From Brevibacillus thermoruber 423 (GTDB lineage: Bacteria; Bacillota; Bacilli; Brevibacillales; Brevibacillaceae), in NCBI RefSeq assembly GCF_000454065.1, contig NZ_ATNE01000001.1:188501-252500 (forward strand): a DNA stretch of 64,000 bases. The letters are read 5' to 3'. The position numbers and the translations under genes are program-made. Position 1 is the stretch's first letter, and each line of letters starts with the position of its first letter. Below the pieces are notes generated by a model that saw nothing but the letters and a program-made list of their open reading frames with translations, was not told the origin of the DNA and ran no database searches. Of the stretch, positions 37,678 to 47,013 are shown in pieces.

Positions 37678-39221
37678 GGCATTTCCGATTTTTCCCGATA
37701 CAGCCGTTCCGCTTCTTCGCTGCGGCCGGCGTACAGGATGCGGTATCGCTCGGGCGGCAGCCGGTCGGAGCGCAGCACGTACAGATGCAGCAGCCGCTCC
37801 CGCTCCTCGTGCCCGCCGGCCGCCAAGCGTTCGTACAGCCGGGCCGGCACCTCGACCAGCGCCGCTTCCGCCTCCTGGCTGCGGACAAGCCCGCTCAGCT
37901 CGTCGAACAGACGGCGCTCCAGCTCGTCGACGGAGAGGACCCGTCCCGTTCCGCCACAGCAGGGGCACGGCTCCGTCATGCGTTCGGCCAGGCTGGCCCG
38001 CACTCGTTTGCGGGTCAGCTCGACCAGGCCGAGCGCGGTCATTCCCAACACCGCCACTGGCGCCGTATCCTTGGCCGCTTCGGCGCGCAGAGCAGTCAGC
38101 ACCCGCTCCCGATTGGCCGCTTCCTGCATGTTCACAAAATCGATCAGGACGATTCCCCCGATGTCGCGCAGCCGCAGTTGACGGGCAATCTCCCGCGCCG
38201 CCTCCAGGTTTGCGGCGGTCACGGCCTGTTCGCGCTGCTGTCCCCCTTTTCCGCTAAAGGCCCCCGTGTTGACGTCGATCACGGTCATCGCTTCCGTGCG
38301 GTCAAACACGAGATGGCCGCCGCTCGGCAGGGGGATGCGCCGCTGCAGCGCCCGGTCCAGTTGGGCCGCCACGCCAAGCCGCTCAAACAGCGGTTCCCTC
38401 CCCTGATAGCGGCGAAGCTTGTCCGCCGCGCCGGGGAACAGCGCCTCCGCCAGTTCCCTGACGCGCTGAAAGGCGGCCGCCTCTTCGACGATGATTTCCT
38501 CCACGTCCTCCGCCCCAAAGTCGCGCAGCGCGGCCTCGATCAGGTCGGCATCGCGGCAAATCAGGCACGGGGTTTTCCGCCCGGCGGCCGACGCGAGTGC
38601 TTCCCGCCAGCGCTTTCGCAGATAGGCAAGCTCGCGGGCCACCTCTTCATCGCCAGCATTCTCGGCTTCCGTCCGCACGATCACCCCTTCGCCGTCCGCC
38701 AGCAGTCCGGCGGCCAGCTCACGCAGCTTCCGCCGCTTCGCCTCGTCCGCAATCTTTCGCGAGACCGAGACGCGGGCACCCGGCTCGACCGGTACGCCTG
38801 CGCCCGGAAGGCCGCTCGCAGACATCCCGGCGGCTCGTCCCTCCGGAGGCAGGTAGACCAGCAGACGGCCAGGGATGCTGACGCGCGTCGTCACTTTTGG
38901 CGCCTTCCCTTCCGCGGCTTCCTTGCTCACCTGCACCAGCAGCGTTTCACCCACTCTCACCAGCTCGTTGATCGGGCGCTTTTCCGTTCCGTGAAACGGC
39001 GGCAGGGCATCGTCCACGTACAGGAAGGCGTTTTTCCCCTGGCCGATGTCGACAAAGGCGGCCTGTATCCCCGGCAGCACATCCGTCACCCTGCCCCGGT
39101 AGACACAGCCCGCCAGCGGTTCCGTCTCCGCCTGTTCGCTGCGCCATTCGACCAGCCGCCCCTGTTCAAGCAGCGCCGCCCGCAGCCAGCCGCCGGCCCC
39201 GCTGATAGCCACCTGTTTCAC
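37674..39221 (-). CDS. rng: Ribonuclease E/G family protein (RNase G type)
   Basis: Endoribonuclease for RNA processing and decay. 515 residues: S1 domain (GCVYRGRVTDVLPGIQAAFV), RNase-H-like part, catalytic Asp residues in VIDVNTGAFSGK and IVLIDFVNM, and the zinc-link PCPCCGGTGRV. It has no long C-terminal scaffold, hence G rather than E. ATG 39221. B. subtilis lacks RNase E/G and uses RNase Y, so this gene marks a different Bacillales lineage. Stop overlaps the rplU promoter. Confidence 0.94.
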   Translation of the reverse strand: MKQVAISGAGGWLRAALLEQGRLVEWRSEQAETEPLAGCVYRGRVTDVLPGIQAAFVDIGQGKNAFLYVDDALPPFHGTEKRPINELVRVGETLLVQVSKEAAEGKAPKVTTRVSIPGRLLVYLPPEGRAAGMSASGLPGAGVPVEPGARVSVSRKIADEAKRRKLRELAAGLLADGEGVIVRTEAENAGDEEVARELAYLRKRWREALASAAGRKTPCLICRDADLIEAALRDFGAEDVEEIIVEEAAAFQRVRELAEALFPGAADKLRRYQGREPLFERLGVAAQLDRALQRRIPLPSGGHLVFDRTEAMTVIDVNTGAFSGKGGQQREQAVTAANLEAAREIARQLRLRDIGGIVLIDFVNMQEAANRERVLTALRAEAAKDTAPVAVLGMTALGLVELTRKRVRASLAERMTEPCPCCGGTGRVLSVDELERRLFDELSGLVRSQEAEAALVEVPARLYERLAAGGHEERERLLHLYVLRSDRLPPERYRILYAGRSEEAERLYREKSEMP

Positions 39222-39432
39222 GCCGTTCCTCTCCTTTTTCCCTCGCGTAAAGACGGACGGGCCGGCTGGACGGCGGCCTCCTGTCCGCGTACGTCCACGC
39301 CATGCCCGCCATGGCTTTGGCGGGGTTCACATCATCGCTTGCATCAAACGCGCCGCTCCCAGAGGGAAACGGCGCTTGCAACACGTACTCTACCACAGCG
39401 GAGGCGGAAAGAAAAGCGGCGGGACCGCCCGC

Positions 39433-40269
39433 TCACACCAACTGCCCGACAGCGGTGTCGTGCTTTTTTTCAAACAGCAGCGCATGCAGCAGCCGCTCCT
39501 CGGCCAAGAGGCCGCTCCCCTGCACGTAGACCAGGTGGGAACAGCCGCGCCGCAGCAGATGAGACACTTCCATCGCCGTCGACTCGGGCGGGACGGTCAA
39601 GGCCCGCACGCCGTACTCTTCCGGCTGGCGCGCGTACTTTTCCATCAGAAAGCGGATGAATTGGTAGGGAAAACGCAAAAAGGCCTGGATGTTTACGGCC
39701 AGCAGGTACACGGCCACCACGGCGACATTCGTCTGCAGGGCAAGGACGGACAGACCCAGCATCAGCGCGGCCAGCATGGCGCTCAGTGCCAGCGACGCGA
39801 TGGCTGCCCGGCGGTACGGCATGTACCAGCAGAGGATCGCCTGAACGATCCGCCCCCCGTCCAGCGGCCAGATCGGCAGCAGGTTGAAGCCGGCGACCGC
39901 CACGTTGCCGGCCAGGAAAAACCGGGCCCACTCGTCCGTCCAGATGCCAACATGCCAGCATGCCAGGGAGACCGCGATCATGACCACGTTGAGAAACGGG
40001 CCGGCCAAGGCCACCACAATCTCGTCAAGCGGGTCGGCCGCGTAGGCTTCCTCCATCGTGGCAACGCCGCCAAACGGCAGCAACTCCACTTCGGTGACGG
40101 TCCAGCCCAGCTCCCTGGCGACAGCGACATGACCGATCTCGTGAATCAGCACGATCACGAACAGGGTGATGACCTCCCAAAACTTTCCCAACAGGAGCGA
40201 CATGCCGATCACGATCCAAAACAGCAGGTGAATGCGCAGGCGGATGCCGAACGGGCGCCACTCATTCAA
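39433..40269 (-). CDS. spoIVFB: SpoIVFB, site-2-protease-type pro-sigma-K processing enzyme
   Basis: Intramembrane metalloprotease in the mother-cell membrane around the forespore; cleaves pro-sigma-K. Zinc site HEIGH in VIVLIHEIGHVAVA, and the distant Asp ligand in NLLPIWPLDGGRI. Six membrane segments then a CBS-like C-terminal domain of about 80 residues. 278 residues. TTG start at 40269 (8-nt overlap with spoIVFA), supported by GGAAGTG seven bases upstream. Confidence 0.93.
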   Translation of the reverse strand: MNEWRPFGIRLRIHLLFWIVIGMSLLLGKFWEVITLFVIVLIHEIGHVAVARELGWTVTEVELLPFGGVATMEEAYAADPLDEIVVALAGPFLNVVMIAVSLACWHVGIWTDEWARFFLAGNVAVAGFNLLPIWPLDGGRIVQAILCWYMPYRRAAIASLALSAMLAALMLGLSVLALQTNVAVVAVYLLAVNIQAFLRFPYQFIRFLMEKYARQPEEYGVRALTVPPESTAMEVSHLLRRGCSHLVYVQGSGLLAEERLLHALLFEKKHDTAVGQLV

Positions 40270-41041
40270 AGGAGATCACTTCCAGCGGGTCGATCGCCTG
40301 CTCCTGCGCCCGTGCCCCCAGGTAGAGATACCGGGCCGTCTCATTGACCGCACGCGGGACGCCCACCACCTGTCCCGGCTGGAGAAAGTCGTTCACCGCG
40401 ACCTGAATCTTCTCCAAATTGCCGAACCACATCTCACGTCCCTGGGCCAGACGGACCACGACCGTCGTGCCAAAACCGGGCTTTTCCCCCACGAACGTCA
40501 CCCACCCGGCCTCTCCCATCGTGACCGCGCCGCCTGTCCCCGTGCTCAGCACAACCTTGGCGCTGGCGGAGTCAAAGGGCTTCACCACTTTCCACGAAGC
40601 CGGCCATTTCCAGGCTTTCTGCGTGCTGGACCCGCTCACCGGAACCGCCTTCTTGACCGACAGGGACGGCAGCAGCGCCGGCAGTGCCCCGAAGCGCGCT
40701 TCGTACCAGTCGGCCACGCCGGCAAAATTAAAATCGCGCGTCATCACTTCGCGCGCCGATTTTTTCCAGTCCAACGGAACGACGGACGATTGGAAAACCA
40801 GATAGGCCATGCCCACCAGCAGCGCGGACGCGAAGATCTGGATGCCCCATTTTTCCCGGGGAGGCAGTTGGGGCATGGTGCCGCTGTTCCGGCGGGAAGC
40901 GTACGGGAACGGGTCGGCGTCGGGGTCGATCGGATCTTTCCATTCGTCGACAAACGGAGCCAGACTGTCGCGCGACTGCGTGCGAATCCGCTCCATCCGC
41001 TCCCGCCTCCTCTCTTTGACACGATCCACTTCGTCGAACAT
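40262..41041 (-). CDS. spoIVFA: SpoIVFA, regulator of SpoIVFB
   Basis: Anchors and inhibits SpoIVFB until SpoIVB cleaves it. 259 residues: an N-terminal cytosolic charged region, one membrane helix (IQIFASALLVGMAYLVFQSS), then an M23/LytM-type lobe (VTFVGEKPGFGTTVVVRLAQG) in the intermembrane space, lacking the full H-x-H metal set and thus probably inactive. ATG 41041 has GGAGGG upstream. Translationally coupled to spoIVFB. Confidence 0.9.
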   Translation of the reverse strand: MFDEVDRVKERRRERMERIRTQSRDSLAPFVDEWKDPIDPDADPFPYASRRNSGTMPQLPPREKWGIQIFASALLVGMAYLVFQSSVVPLDWKKSAREVMTRDFNFAGVADWYEARFGALPALLPSLSVKKAVPVSGSSTQKAWKWPASWKVVKPFDSASAKVVLSTGTGGAVTMGEAGWVTFVGEKPGFGTTVVVRLAQGREMWFGNLEKIQVAVNDFLQPGQVVGVPRAVNETARYLYLGARAQEQAIDPLEVISFE

Positions 41042-41175
41042 GTCCCATCCCTCCGATGGCCAAGCATTTGTACCATCTTATGACTTGTCTGCCCGCATTA
41101 TAACCGGCGCGGCAGGCTGCGAGAGGGACGGATGCCGGCGGATCGCGGGGGCCGCTGCAGCCAGACCCGACACGC

Positions 41176-41208
41176 AAAAAAGCAGTCTCTCCATCGAGAG
41201 ACTGCTTT
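41176..41208 (-). terminator. Terminator after the cold-shock gene
   Basis: Perfect 13-bp arms AAAGCAGTCTCTC and GAGAGACTGCTTT with a CATC-class loop and a T6 run on the minus strand. Confidence 0.92.
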
Positions 41209-41223
41209 CTGATTTGCCGGCGT

Positions 41224-41424
41224 TTACAGTTTCACAACGTTGGCAGCTTGCGGACCGCGGCTGCCTTGGACGATTTCGAACTCAACCTTTTGACCTTCTT
41301 CCAGAGTTTTGAAACCCTCTGCCTGGATTGCGCTGTAGTGTACGAATACGTCATCTCCGCCTTCTACCTGGATGAAGCCGTATCCTTTCTCCGCGTTGAA
41401 CCATTTTACAATACCTTGTTGCAT
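41224..41424 (-). CDS. Cold-shock protein (CspA/CspB family)
   Basis: 66-residue single cold-shock domain that binds single-stranded RNA/DNA. RNP1-like [10 protein letters not shown] and RNP2-like DVFVHYSAI are both present. ATG 41424 follows AGGAGG by nine bases; the open frame to 41445 would start inside that site. It is preceded by a long leader (41425-41657), usual for csp genes. Confidence 0.95.
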   Translation of the reverse strand: MQQGIVKWFNAEKGYGFIQVEGGDDVFVHYSAIQAEGFKTLEEGQKVEFEIVQGSRGPQAANVVKL

Positions 41425-41657
41425 GAAACAAAACCTCCTAAACATGCGCCCGAATCGGGGCGAAAAAGTGTTCCGTTAACCTGTTTTTACAGAGGAGTTT
41501 TTGCCGGTATGGAAAAAGTCGTACCGAGCCGAGATTTGACCACATGGTGGCGTCTCTCAACAAGGTACGACTCCACAACCCATATCAAATCACTACAGCT
41601 AGTAAAACTGGTTAACTTAGATTGAGTGTATCACATCCGGATCGGTTTGTCACGCAT
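41425..41657 (-). promoter_or_regulatory. Leader region between rodA and the cold-shock gene
   Basis: 233 bp without coding signs. The minus strand holds a long-looped hairpin at 41518-41571 (GTCGTACC with GGTACGAC, internal CCAC-cat-GTGG) followed by TTTTT. It could end the rodA transcript or act as an attenuator/temperature-responsive leader of csp. Below it lie CCCCGATTCGGGC-type dyads close to the ribosome site. No convincing sigma-A promoter pair was found. Confidence 0.45.
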
Positions 41658-42794
41658 TTAGTCAAAACGCAGTGTGTCCTTGCGCATCCCGATGTTCAGG
41701 ACGACGCCGATGATCAGAAAGTTGGTCAAAAGCGAGCTGCCGCCGTAGCTGATAAAGGGCAGCGGGAGCCCGGTGATGGGCATCAACTGGATGGTCATGC
41801 CGATGTTTTCGAAAACCTGGAACGTCAGCATGCCGACCACCCCCGCCACCACGTAGGAGCCAAACGGATCTTTTGCCTCCATCGCGATGCGAATCATCCG
41901 GTAAATCAGGAAGAAGAACAGGATCATCAGCACCCCCGCCCCGACGAAGCCGAGCTTTTCCGCGATGACGGTGAAGATGAAGTCGCTTTCGCCGACGGGG
42001 ACCCAGCCGAAACTGGCCTGGGTCGGCGTGTCAATGCCTTTGCCGAACAGTTGGCCGGAGCCGATCGCGATCAGCGATTGCTTCAATTGAAAACCGCGCC
42101 CCATCGCTTCCAGGTCGGGGTTCAACCAGAACTTGATCCGATCCCACTGATACGGCTTGATGATCTTGAAGAAAATCGACTGCTTGTAAAAGTACAGAAG
42201 CGTCATGACGCCGAAAAAGCTGCCGACGAGCGTGCCCAGGTAGAGCACGTGTTTGAGCCGGATGCCCCCCACGATCAGCATGGTGGCCAGAATGCTGCAG
42301 TACACCAGTGCGCTTCCCAAATCGGGCTGCACCAAAATCATCAACATGGGCACGGCCACGATGAGCCCGACGGGAATGAGCTGATAGAAATACCGGAATC
42401 GGTCGGGATCGTCAGCCTTGTTGGACAGGTAGCGGGCCACCGTCAAGATGGTAAACAGCTTCATCGGCTCGGACGGCTGAAACAAAACGCCCCCCGGCAG
42501 GCGGTACCAGCTCGTCGCGTTGTTGATGGGCTCCGTCTGGTATACGCCGATCAAGAGGATGATGCCGATGGCGTACAAGACGTACGACATGGAGTAATAA
42601 AGCCGATAGTCGAACAGCAGCGTAGCGATAAGCAGCATGAAACCGATTGCGTACCAGAGCATCTGCTGGTTGGCTTTGTCAACACCCGCGGCTGAGCCGG
42701 CGATGCCGATGTAGCTGTAGACGGCCAAGCCAAACAGGATCATGACAATCGGCCAGTCGATCGATTTGAGATGTCGTTTTTCAAGGTCAAACAT
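41658..42794 (-). CDS. rodA: SEDS-family peptidoglycan polymerase RodA
   Basis: 378 residues, ten membrane segments, glycosyltransferase for lateral-wall synthesis working with PBP2 (mrdA, 3 genes upstream). Family signatures WYRLPGGVLFQPSEPMKLF, LVQPDLGSALVY, and GLPLPFISYGGSSLL are present. ATG 42794 has AAGGA six bases upstream; the open frame to 42917 is dismissed. Association with PBP2/MreBCD favours RodA over FtsW or SpoVE. Confidence 0.93.
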   Translation of the reverse strand: MFDLEKRHLKSIDWPIVMILFGLAVYSYIGIAGSAAGVDKANQQMLWYAIGFMLLIATLLFDYRLYYSMSYVLYAIGIILLIGVYQTEPINNATSWYRLPGGVLFQPSEPMKLFTILTVARYLSNKADDPDRFRYFYQLIPVGLIVAVPMLMILVQPDLGSALVYCSILATMLIVGGIRLKHVLYLGTLVGSFFGVMTLLYFYKQSIFFKIIKPYQWDRIKFWLNPDLEAMGRGFQLKQSLIAIGSGQLFGKGIDTPTQASFGWVPVGESDFIFTVIAEKLGFVGAGVLMILFFFLIYRMIRIAMEAKDPFGSYVVAGVVGMLTFQVFENIGMTIQLMPITGLPLPFISYGGSSLLTNFLIIGVVLNIGMRKDTLRFD

Positions 42795-42880
42795 AGTCCT
42801 TCCTTCGTCCTCCCTGGCTCCCCTTCTCATGAGGGACACGGCTTCCTGGAATCCGCTGCGCATCCGCGCCGATAAGAATG

Positions 42881-42906
42881 AAAGAACAGGAAAACTCCTG
42901 TTCTTT
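42881..42906 (-). terminator. Hairpin after minD
   Basis: Arms AAAGAACAGGA and TCCTGTTCTTT, 11 perfect pairs with a 4-nt loop. The T tract on the minus strand is short (TTTCATTC), so read-through into rodA is likely. Confidence 0.6.
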
Positions 42907-42924
42907 TGGTATGACAAAAACGCT

Positions 42925-43719
42925 TTATTTCAATCCGAAAAACCTGCGCACCTTTTGGAGCACGCCCGTCTTTTCCTGCAGCGGCTGAAGCGGCACGGCT
43001 TCGCCCAACAGGCGGCGGGCGATGTTGCGGTAGGCGATGGACGCACGGGACTCGTGGTTCATCACCGCCGGCTCTCCCTGGTTGGCCGATTTGATGACAT
43101 AATCATCATCCGGCACGACGCCGATCAAGTCAATGGCCAACAAATCCAGGATATCTTCCACATCGAGCATGTCGCCGTTTTTCACCAGGTGCGGCCGCAC
43201 GCGGTTGATCACCAGCTTGGGCATGCCGACCTGTTCCCGTTCCAAAAGCCCGATGATCCGGTCCGCGTCACGGACGGCGGCTTTCTCCGGCGTCGTGACC
43301 ACAATCGCCTGGTCCGCGCCCGCCACCGCGTTGCGGAATCCCTGCTCGATCCCGGCCGGGCAGTCGATCAGGACGTAGTCAAACTCCCGTTTCAACTGCG
43401 TGATGATTTCCTCCATCTGTTCGGGGGAAACCGCCGACTTGTCCTTGGTCTGGGCGGCCGGCAGCAGGGACAGGTTTTCGAACCGCTTGTCCTTGATCAG
43501 CGCCTGCGGCAGGCGGCAGGTCCCTTCCGCCACATCCACCAGGTCGTAGATGATGCGGTTCTCCAGTCCCATGACCACATCCAGATTGCGCAGTCCGATA
43601 TCGGTATCGACCATGCAGACTTTCTGGCCCAAGAGAGCGAGCGCCGTTCCCAAATTGGCGGAAGTGGTCGTCTTGCCCACGCCGCCTTTTCCTGATGTTA
43701 CGACAATTCCAATACCCAC
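42925..43719 (-). CDS. minD: Septum site-determining ATPase MinD
   Basis: Membrane-bound deviant-Walker ATPase recruiting MinC. 264 residues from GTG 43719 (GAGGAGG seven bases upstream). P-loop SGKGGVGKTTTSANLG, VDTDIGLRNLD, DYVLIDCPAGIE, and the C-terminal amphipathic membrane helix VLQKVRRFFGLK. Directly after minC. Confidence 0.97.
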   Translation of the reverse strand: MGIGIVVTSGKGGVGKTTTSANLGTALALLGQKVCMVDTDIGLRNLDVVMGLENRIIYDLVDVAEGTCRLPQALIKDKRFENLSLLPAAQTKDKSAVSPEQMEEIITQLKREFDYVLIDCPAGIEQGFRNAVAGADQAIVVTTPEKAAVRDADRIIGLLEREQVGMPKLVINRVRPHLVKNGDMLDVEDILDLLAIDLIGVVPDDDYVIKSANQGEPAVMNHESRASIAYRNIARRLLGEAVPLQPLQEKTGVLQKVRRFFGLK

Positions 43720-43747
43720 GTCCGTTCCTCCTCTTACCCTCAACGCC

Positions 43748-44416
43748 TCACACTTTTTTCGCGCCCAATTCGGGGCGAATCCGGGGCAGATAGTTCATTT
43801 TGGCTACCAGCATGGTACCGTCCTCCAGATAGGCGAACTCCGTGCCGCCGTTTTTCGCCCACTCTTCTCCCGGTCTGCTGATCACTTCCGCGATGCGCAG
43901 TTGGGTGGGATTCATGACCGCGGCGGCGATGATCACCTGCGTATCCCCGTTGATCCCGGCGTGGGCGTACCCGCGCAAATGGCCCAGCACGTAAATGCTG
44001 CCCGTCGTCCGCACGATGCCTCCCGGGTTGACGTCTCCCAGAAGCAGCAGATCGCCGTCGAACTCCAGCACCTGCCCGGCACGAACCGTGTGTACCTGGA
44101 CGGAAAAAGTCGATTTGAGACGTTCGGCAAACGCTTCTTCCTTGGTGATCACGTCGGCTTCGATCGTGTGGATCACCAGATTGCCTTTTTGCCGGATAAT
44201 TTGCGTCAACTGCTCCTGCTGTTCAGGGGAGCAGTACCTTTTTCCCAATTTAATCGAAACGCGAATCAACGGACCCGACAAGATCTGTTGATGGCTGTGC
44301 TCTATCTTTTCACGCAAATCGGCCAGAAGTTCGTCGAAGGAACAGGCGTCATCCATGAAAAAGACGAGACCATCTTTTGTTCCCTTGATCGTGACCTTGT
44401 TTTTCACAGTCGTCAC
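43748..44416 (-). CDS. minC: Septum site-determining protein MinC
   Basis: FtsZ-assembly inhibitor. 222 residues from GTG 44416 (GAGGTG six bases upstream); sequence VTIKGTKDGLVFFMDDACSF aligns with B. subtilis MinC. N-domain, then the C-terminal beta-helix (GQVLEFDGDLLLLGDVNPGG, GHLRGYAHAGINGD). An upstream ATG at 44440 has no ribosome site. Confidence 0.96.
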   Translation of the reverse strand: MTTVKNKVTIKGTKDGLVFFMDDACSFDELLADLREKIEHSHQQILSGPLIRVSIKLGKRYCSPEQQEQLTQIIRQKGNLVIHTIEADVITKEEAFAERLKSTFSVQVHTVRAGQVLEFDGDLLLLGDVNPGGIVRTTGSIYVLGHLRGYAHAGINGDTQVIIAAAVMNPTQLRIAEVISRPGEEWAKNGGTEFAYLEDGTMLVAKMNYLPRIRPELGAKKV

Positions 44417-44505
44417 CTGTTTCACCTCGACCGATACCATTCGCCACTATTACAAAAGATTCCTGCTCCGGTTAAAAAAATTGCCGAACGCAGTCGGCTG
44501 CGGCA

Positions 44506-46959
44506 TCAGCGCTGATCGGCCGCAGCCGGCTGCTGCTGCGAAGCGGCGTGAGAGGCGGGAGCGAGCACGCCCGGATACATTTCGTTGTACGCCTCCAGCA
44601 GCCTGCGGGCAATCGGACCGGTGGCGTCCGAACTGGACGTGCCGTTGCGCAAGCTGTCGGGAGCGAGCACGACAAACACCAATTGCGGGTTCTCGTACGG
44701 AGCGAATCCGACCAGCAGGGCGTTTTCCGCCTTGCGCCCGGTCTGCGCCGTCCCCGTCTTGGCCCCGACGTTGAACGGAAGGCCCTGGAACGTGCGCGCC
44801 GCCGTACCGCCGGGCTTCGTCACTGCCAGCATCCCTTCCTTGACCACCTGGATGTACTTCGGATTGACGTTGACCCGGTTCAGCACTTGCGGTTCGACCA
44901 CGGTCAATGTCTGCCCGGGCTGTTTCGGGTCCGTCGTGCCGCGGCGAATTTCATTGACCAGATGCGGCCGCACCCGGTATCCACCGTTGGCGATCGTGGA
45001 GACGTACTGGGCGATCTGAATCGGCGTGAACAGGTCGTATTGGCCGATGAAGGCGTCGGCCAGGTTGCCGTAGTGCGTGTAGGGGTTTTCCCATCCCGTT
45101 TTCTCGCCGGGAAGATCGATGCCCGTCTTGACGCCCAGTCCGAACTGCGCGTTGTAGTAGTCCAGCACGGAGAACTGTTCGGACCAGTGGTTTTTCGCCC
45201 GTCCCGCCAGGCGGATCGCCATCTCGTACATGTAGGTGTTGTTGGACACCGCCAGCGCGCGGCGGGCGTTGACCGCCCCATGTCCGCCCGGTTTCCAGTT
45301 CCGTTTGAACGTGTTTCCCACCTTGAGACCCCCGCGGTCGATAATGGTCTCGTTCGGGGTGGTAAGTCCCTCGTTCAAGGCGATCATCACCGACATGGGC
45401 TTGTAGGTGGACGCCGGAGGAAACGGCGTGTAAATGAAGCGGTTTGCCTCGTTGGGCAGGATGACCGACGAATACACCTCGTTAAACTTCTTGCGGTCGT
45501 AGTACCAGTTCACATCGTAATCCGGATAGCTGGCCATCGCCAGGATTTCCCCCGTGTTCGGGTTCATCACCAGGACGTGGGCCTCCTTGAATTCCTTCGG
45601 CGTGGACGGTTTGCTTTTGAACTTGAGGAACTCCTCTCTCAAAATGGCTTCCACCTTGCTCTGGAAGCGCCAGTCCATCGCCAGCACCAGATCGTTGCCC
45701 GGTTCCGGCTCCCGGCTCATCTGCTTCTCGACCGTCTCCGAGTTCTTGTTGACGTGCACTTGCATCACGCCGTCCTTGCCGCGCAGATAGCGCTCGTAAT
45801 ACGCCTCCAAACCGGTCACGCCGACGCGGTCGAACGGATTGTATCCCTGCGCCTGGTACTCCTTCAACTGCTCCGGCTTGATGGCGTTGATATAGCCGAG
45901 GAAGTTGGTGCCAAACGGCGTTCCGTCCACGTCCTCGATAATTTTCCGCACCGGTTCCAGCACAACGGAAATGCCGGGCAGCTCGGACAGACGCTCCTCG
46001 ATTTGATACCGCTCCTGATCCGAGATGTTCACCTTTACCCGGCGCGGGATGTAGCTCGGCATATGCGGAGAGCGCATTTCCTGCAGCAGGGAAAGCTTGT
46101 GCCACTGGAACTGGCGCTGCTGGTCGTTGAGCGGCAGCTTTACGTCCAGGTCAAAAATGGCCGCGTAGCGCAGCAGTTCCGTATCCGATTTCTGCTTCAA
46201 ATCCTCGGGGTTGGGCAGAATGTTGATCTGGTATTTGACCTGCTTGCTCAGGTCGTCCCGGTACTCTTTGTCCAGCGTCAGCTTCAGTTCCACATTGCTG
46301 GCGATGGCGTATTTCAAGAGCTCCGTATCGGACATTTCGTCCAGCGCCGAGCGCTGTCCCGGGTCGTTCAGCTTCGCTTTGAGCAGACTCAGCGCATTTT
46401 TCCGCGACGTGTCGTCAAACGGAGAGCGCACATGCAACCCGACGTACAGCGCCGTCTTGACCAGTTGAAAGTCGGACATGCCGTCGATCTGGCTTACCTT
46501 CGGCACCTGCTGCAGCTTGGGCACGATCTGCGCGATCAGCTTGTTCGTGTCCTCGGGGCCAAACGCAACCGGCAGCGTGGAGCCCAGTTCGACCGTCTTT
46601 TTCAGCAGTTCCTTGTCCGTCCCCATTTTCAGGCCGTCCATCGTCAGGATGCGGGCCAGCCGATCAGCCACCTTTTCCTCGTCGATTTCCTGCCCCTGCT
46701 CCTCCACGTAGGTGACCGTGTACACCGGCTTGTTGGAGACCAGCACCTCGCCGTTTCGGTCCAGGATGCGGCCGCGGGGGGCGGAAATCGGCAGCTCGCG
46801 GATGCTGAATTTCTCCAGTTCGTGTCGGTACTGCTCCCCTTCCACCAGTTGGACGTAGGCGAGACGCAGGATGATGGCGGCAAAAAACAGGAACACAAGC
46901 AAAAACAGAACATTTAATCGAACGGGAATGTCCGACTGCTGTTCTTTCTTTTCGTCCAC
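44506..46959 (-). CDS. mrdA: Penicillin-binding protein 2 (elongasome transpeptidase) with N-terminal repeats
   Basis: Class B PBP cross-linking lateral wall peptidoglycan with RodA. One membrane anchor (LNVLFLLVFLFFAAIILRLA), pedestal domain (PRGRILDRNGEVLVSNKPVY), transpeptidase with SxxK (PASTYKPMS), SxN (AVSNNTYMYE) and KTG (GAKTGTAQTG). 817 residues, about 100 longer than B. subtilis PbpA; the excess is four 48-residue repeats at 113-304. C-terminal tail is Ala/Gln-rich. GTG 46959 has GGAGG nine bases upstream. Confidence 0.95.
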   Translation of the reverse strand: MDEKKEQQSDIPVRLNVLFLLVFLFFAAIILRLAYVQLVEGEQYRHELEKFSIRELPISAPRGRILDRNGEVLVSNKPVYTVTYVEEQGQEIDEEKVADRLARILTMDGLKMGTDKELLKKTVELGSTLPVAFGPEDTNKLIAQIVPKLQQVPKVSQIDGMSDFQLVKTALYVGLHVRSPFDDTSRKNALSLLKAKLNDPGQRSALDEMSDTELLKYAIASNVELKLTLDKEYRDDLSKQVKYQINILPNPEDLKQKSDTELLRYAAIFDLDVKLPLNDQQRQFQWHKLSLLQEMRSPHMPSYIPRRVKVNISDQERYQIEERLSELPGISVVLEPVRKIIEDVDGTPFGTNFLGYINAIKPEQLKEYQAQGYNPFDRVGVTGLEAYYERYLRGKDGVMQVHVNKNSETVEKQMSREPEPGNDLVLAMDWRFQSKVEAILREEFLKFKSKPSTPKEFKEAHVLVMNPNTGEILAMASYPDYDVNWYYDRKKFNEVYSSVILPNEANRFIYTPFPPASTYKPMSVMIALNEGLTTPNETIIDRGGLKVGNTFKRNWKPGGHGAVNARRALAVSNNTYMYEMAIRLAGRAKNHWSEQFSVLDYYNAQFGLGVKTGIDLPGEKTGWENPYTHYGNLADAFIGQYDLFTPIQIAQYVSTIANGGYRVRPHLVNEIRRGTTDPKQPGQTLTVVEPQVLNRVNVNPKYIQVVKEGMLAVTKPGGTAARTFQGLPFNVGAKTGTAQTGRKAENALLVGFAPYENPQLVFVVLAPDSLRNGTSSSDATGPIARRLLEAYNEMYPGVLAPASHAASQQQPAAADQR
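46048..46623 (-). repeat. Four 48-residue tandem repeats in PBP2
   Basis: Each repeat begins with (S/T)D-x-(E/Q)-L-(L/V)-(K/R): TDKELLKK, SDFQLVKT, SDTELLKY, SDTELLRY. The Asp is at residues 115, 163, 211 and 259, exactly 48 apart. The rest of each unit is divergent but predicted helical with a central (L/V)x(L/S)P-like turn. Within the N-terminal non-catalytic half. Confidence 0.8.
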
Positions 46960-47013
46960 GACCCCTCTCCTCCTTTCCAGTTCCCCGCCGGGATGACCCG
47001 GCCGCTTGCGCCG

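Noticed and set aside
39222-39432. Strong terminator or gene between spoIVFB and rng
   Set aside because: Only a GC hairpin without a T run (about 39345-39375); no coding sign.
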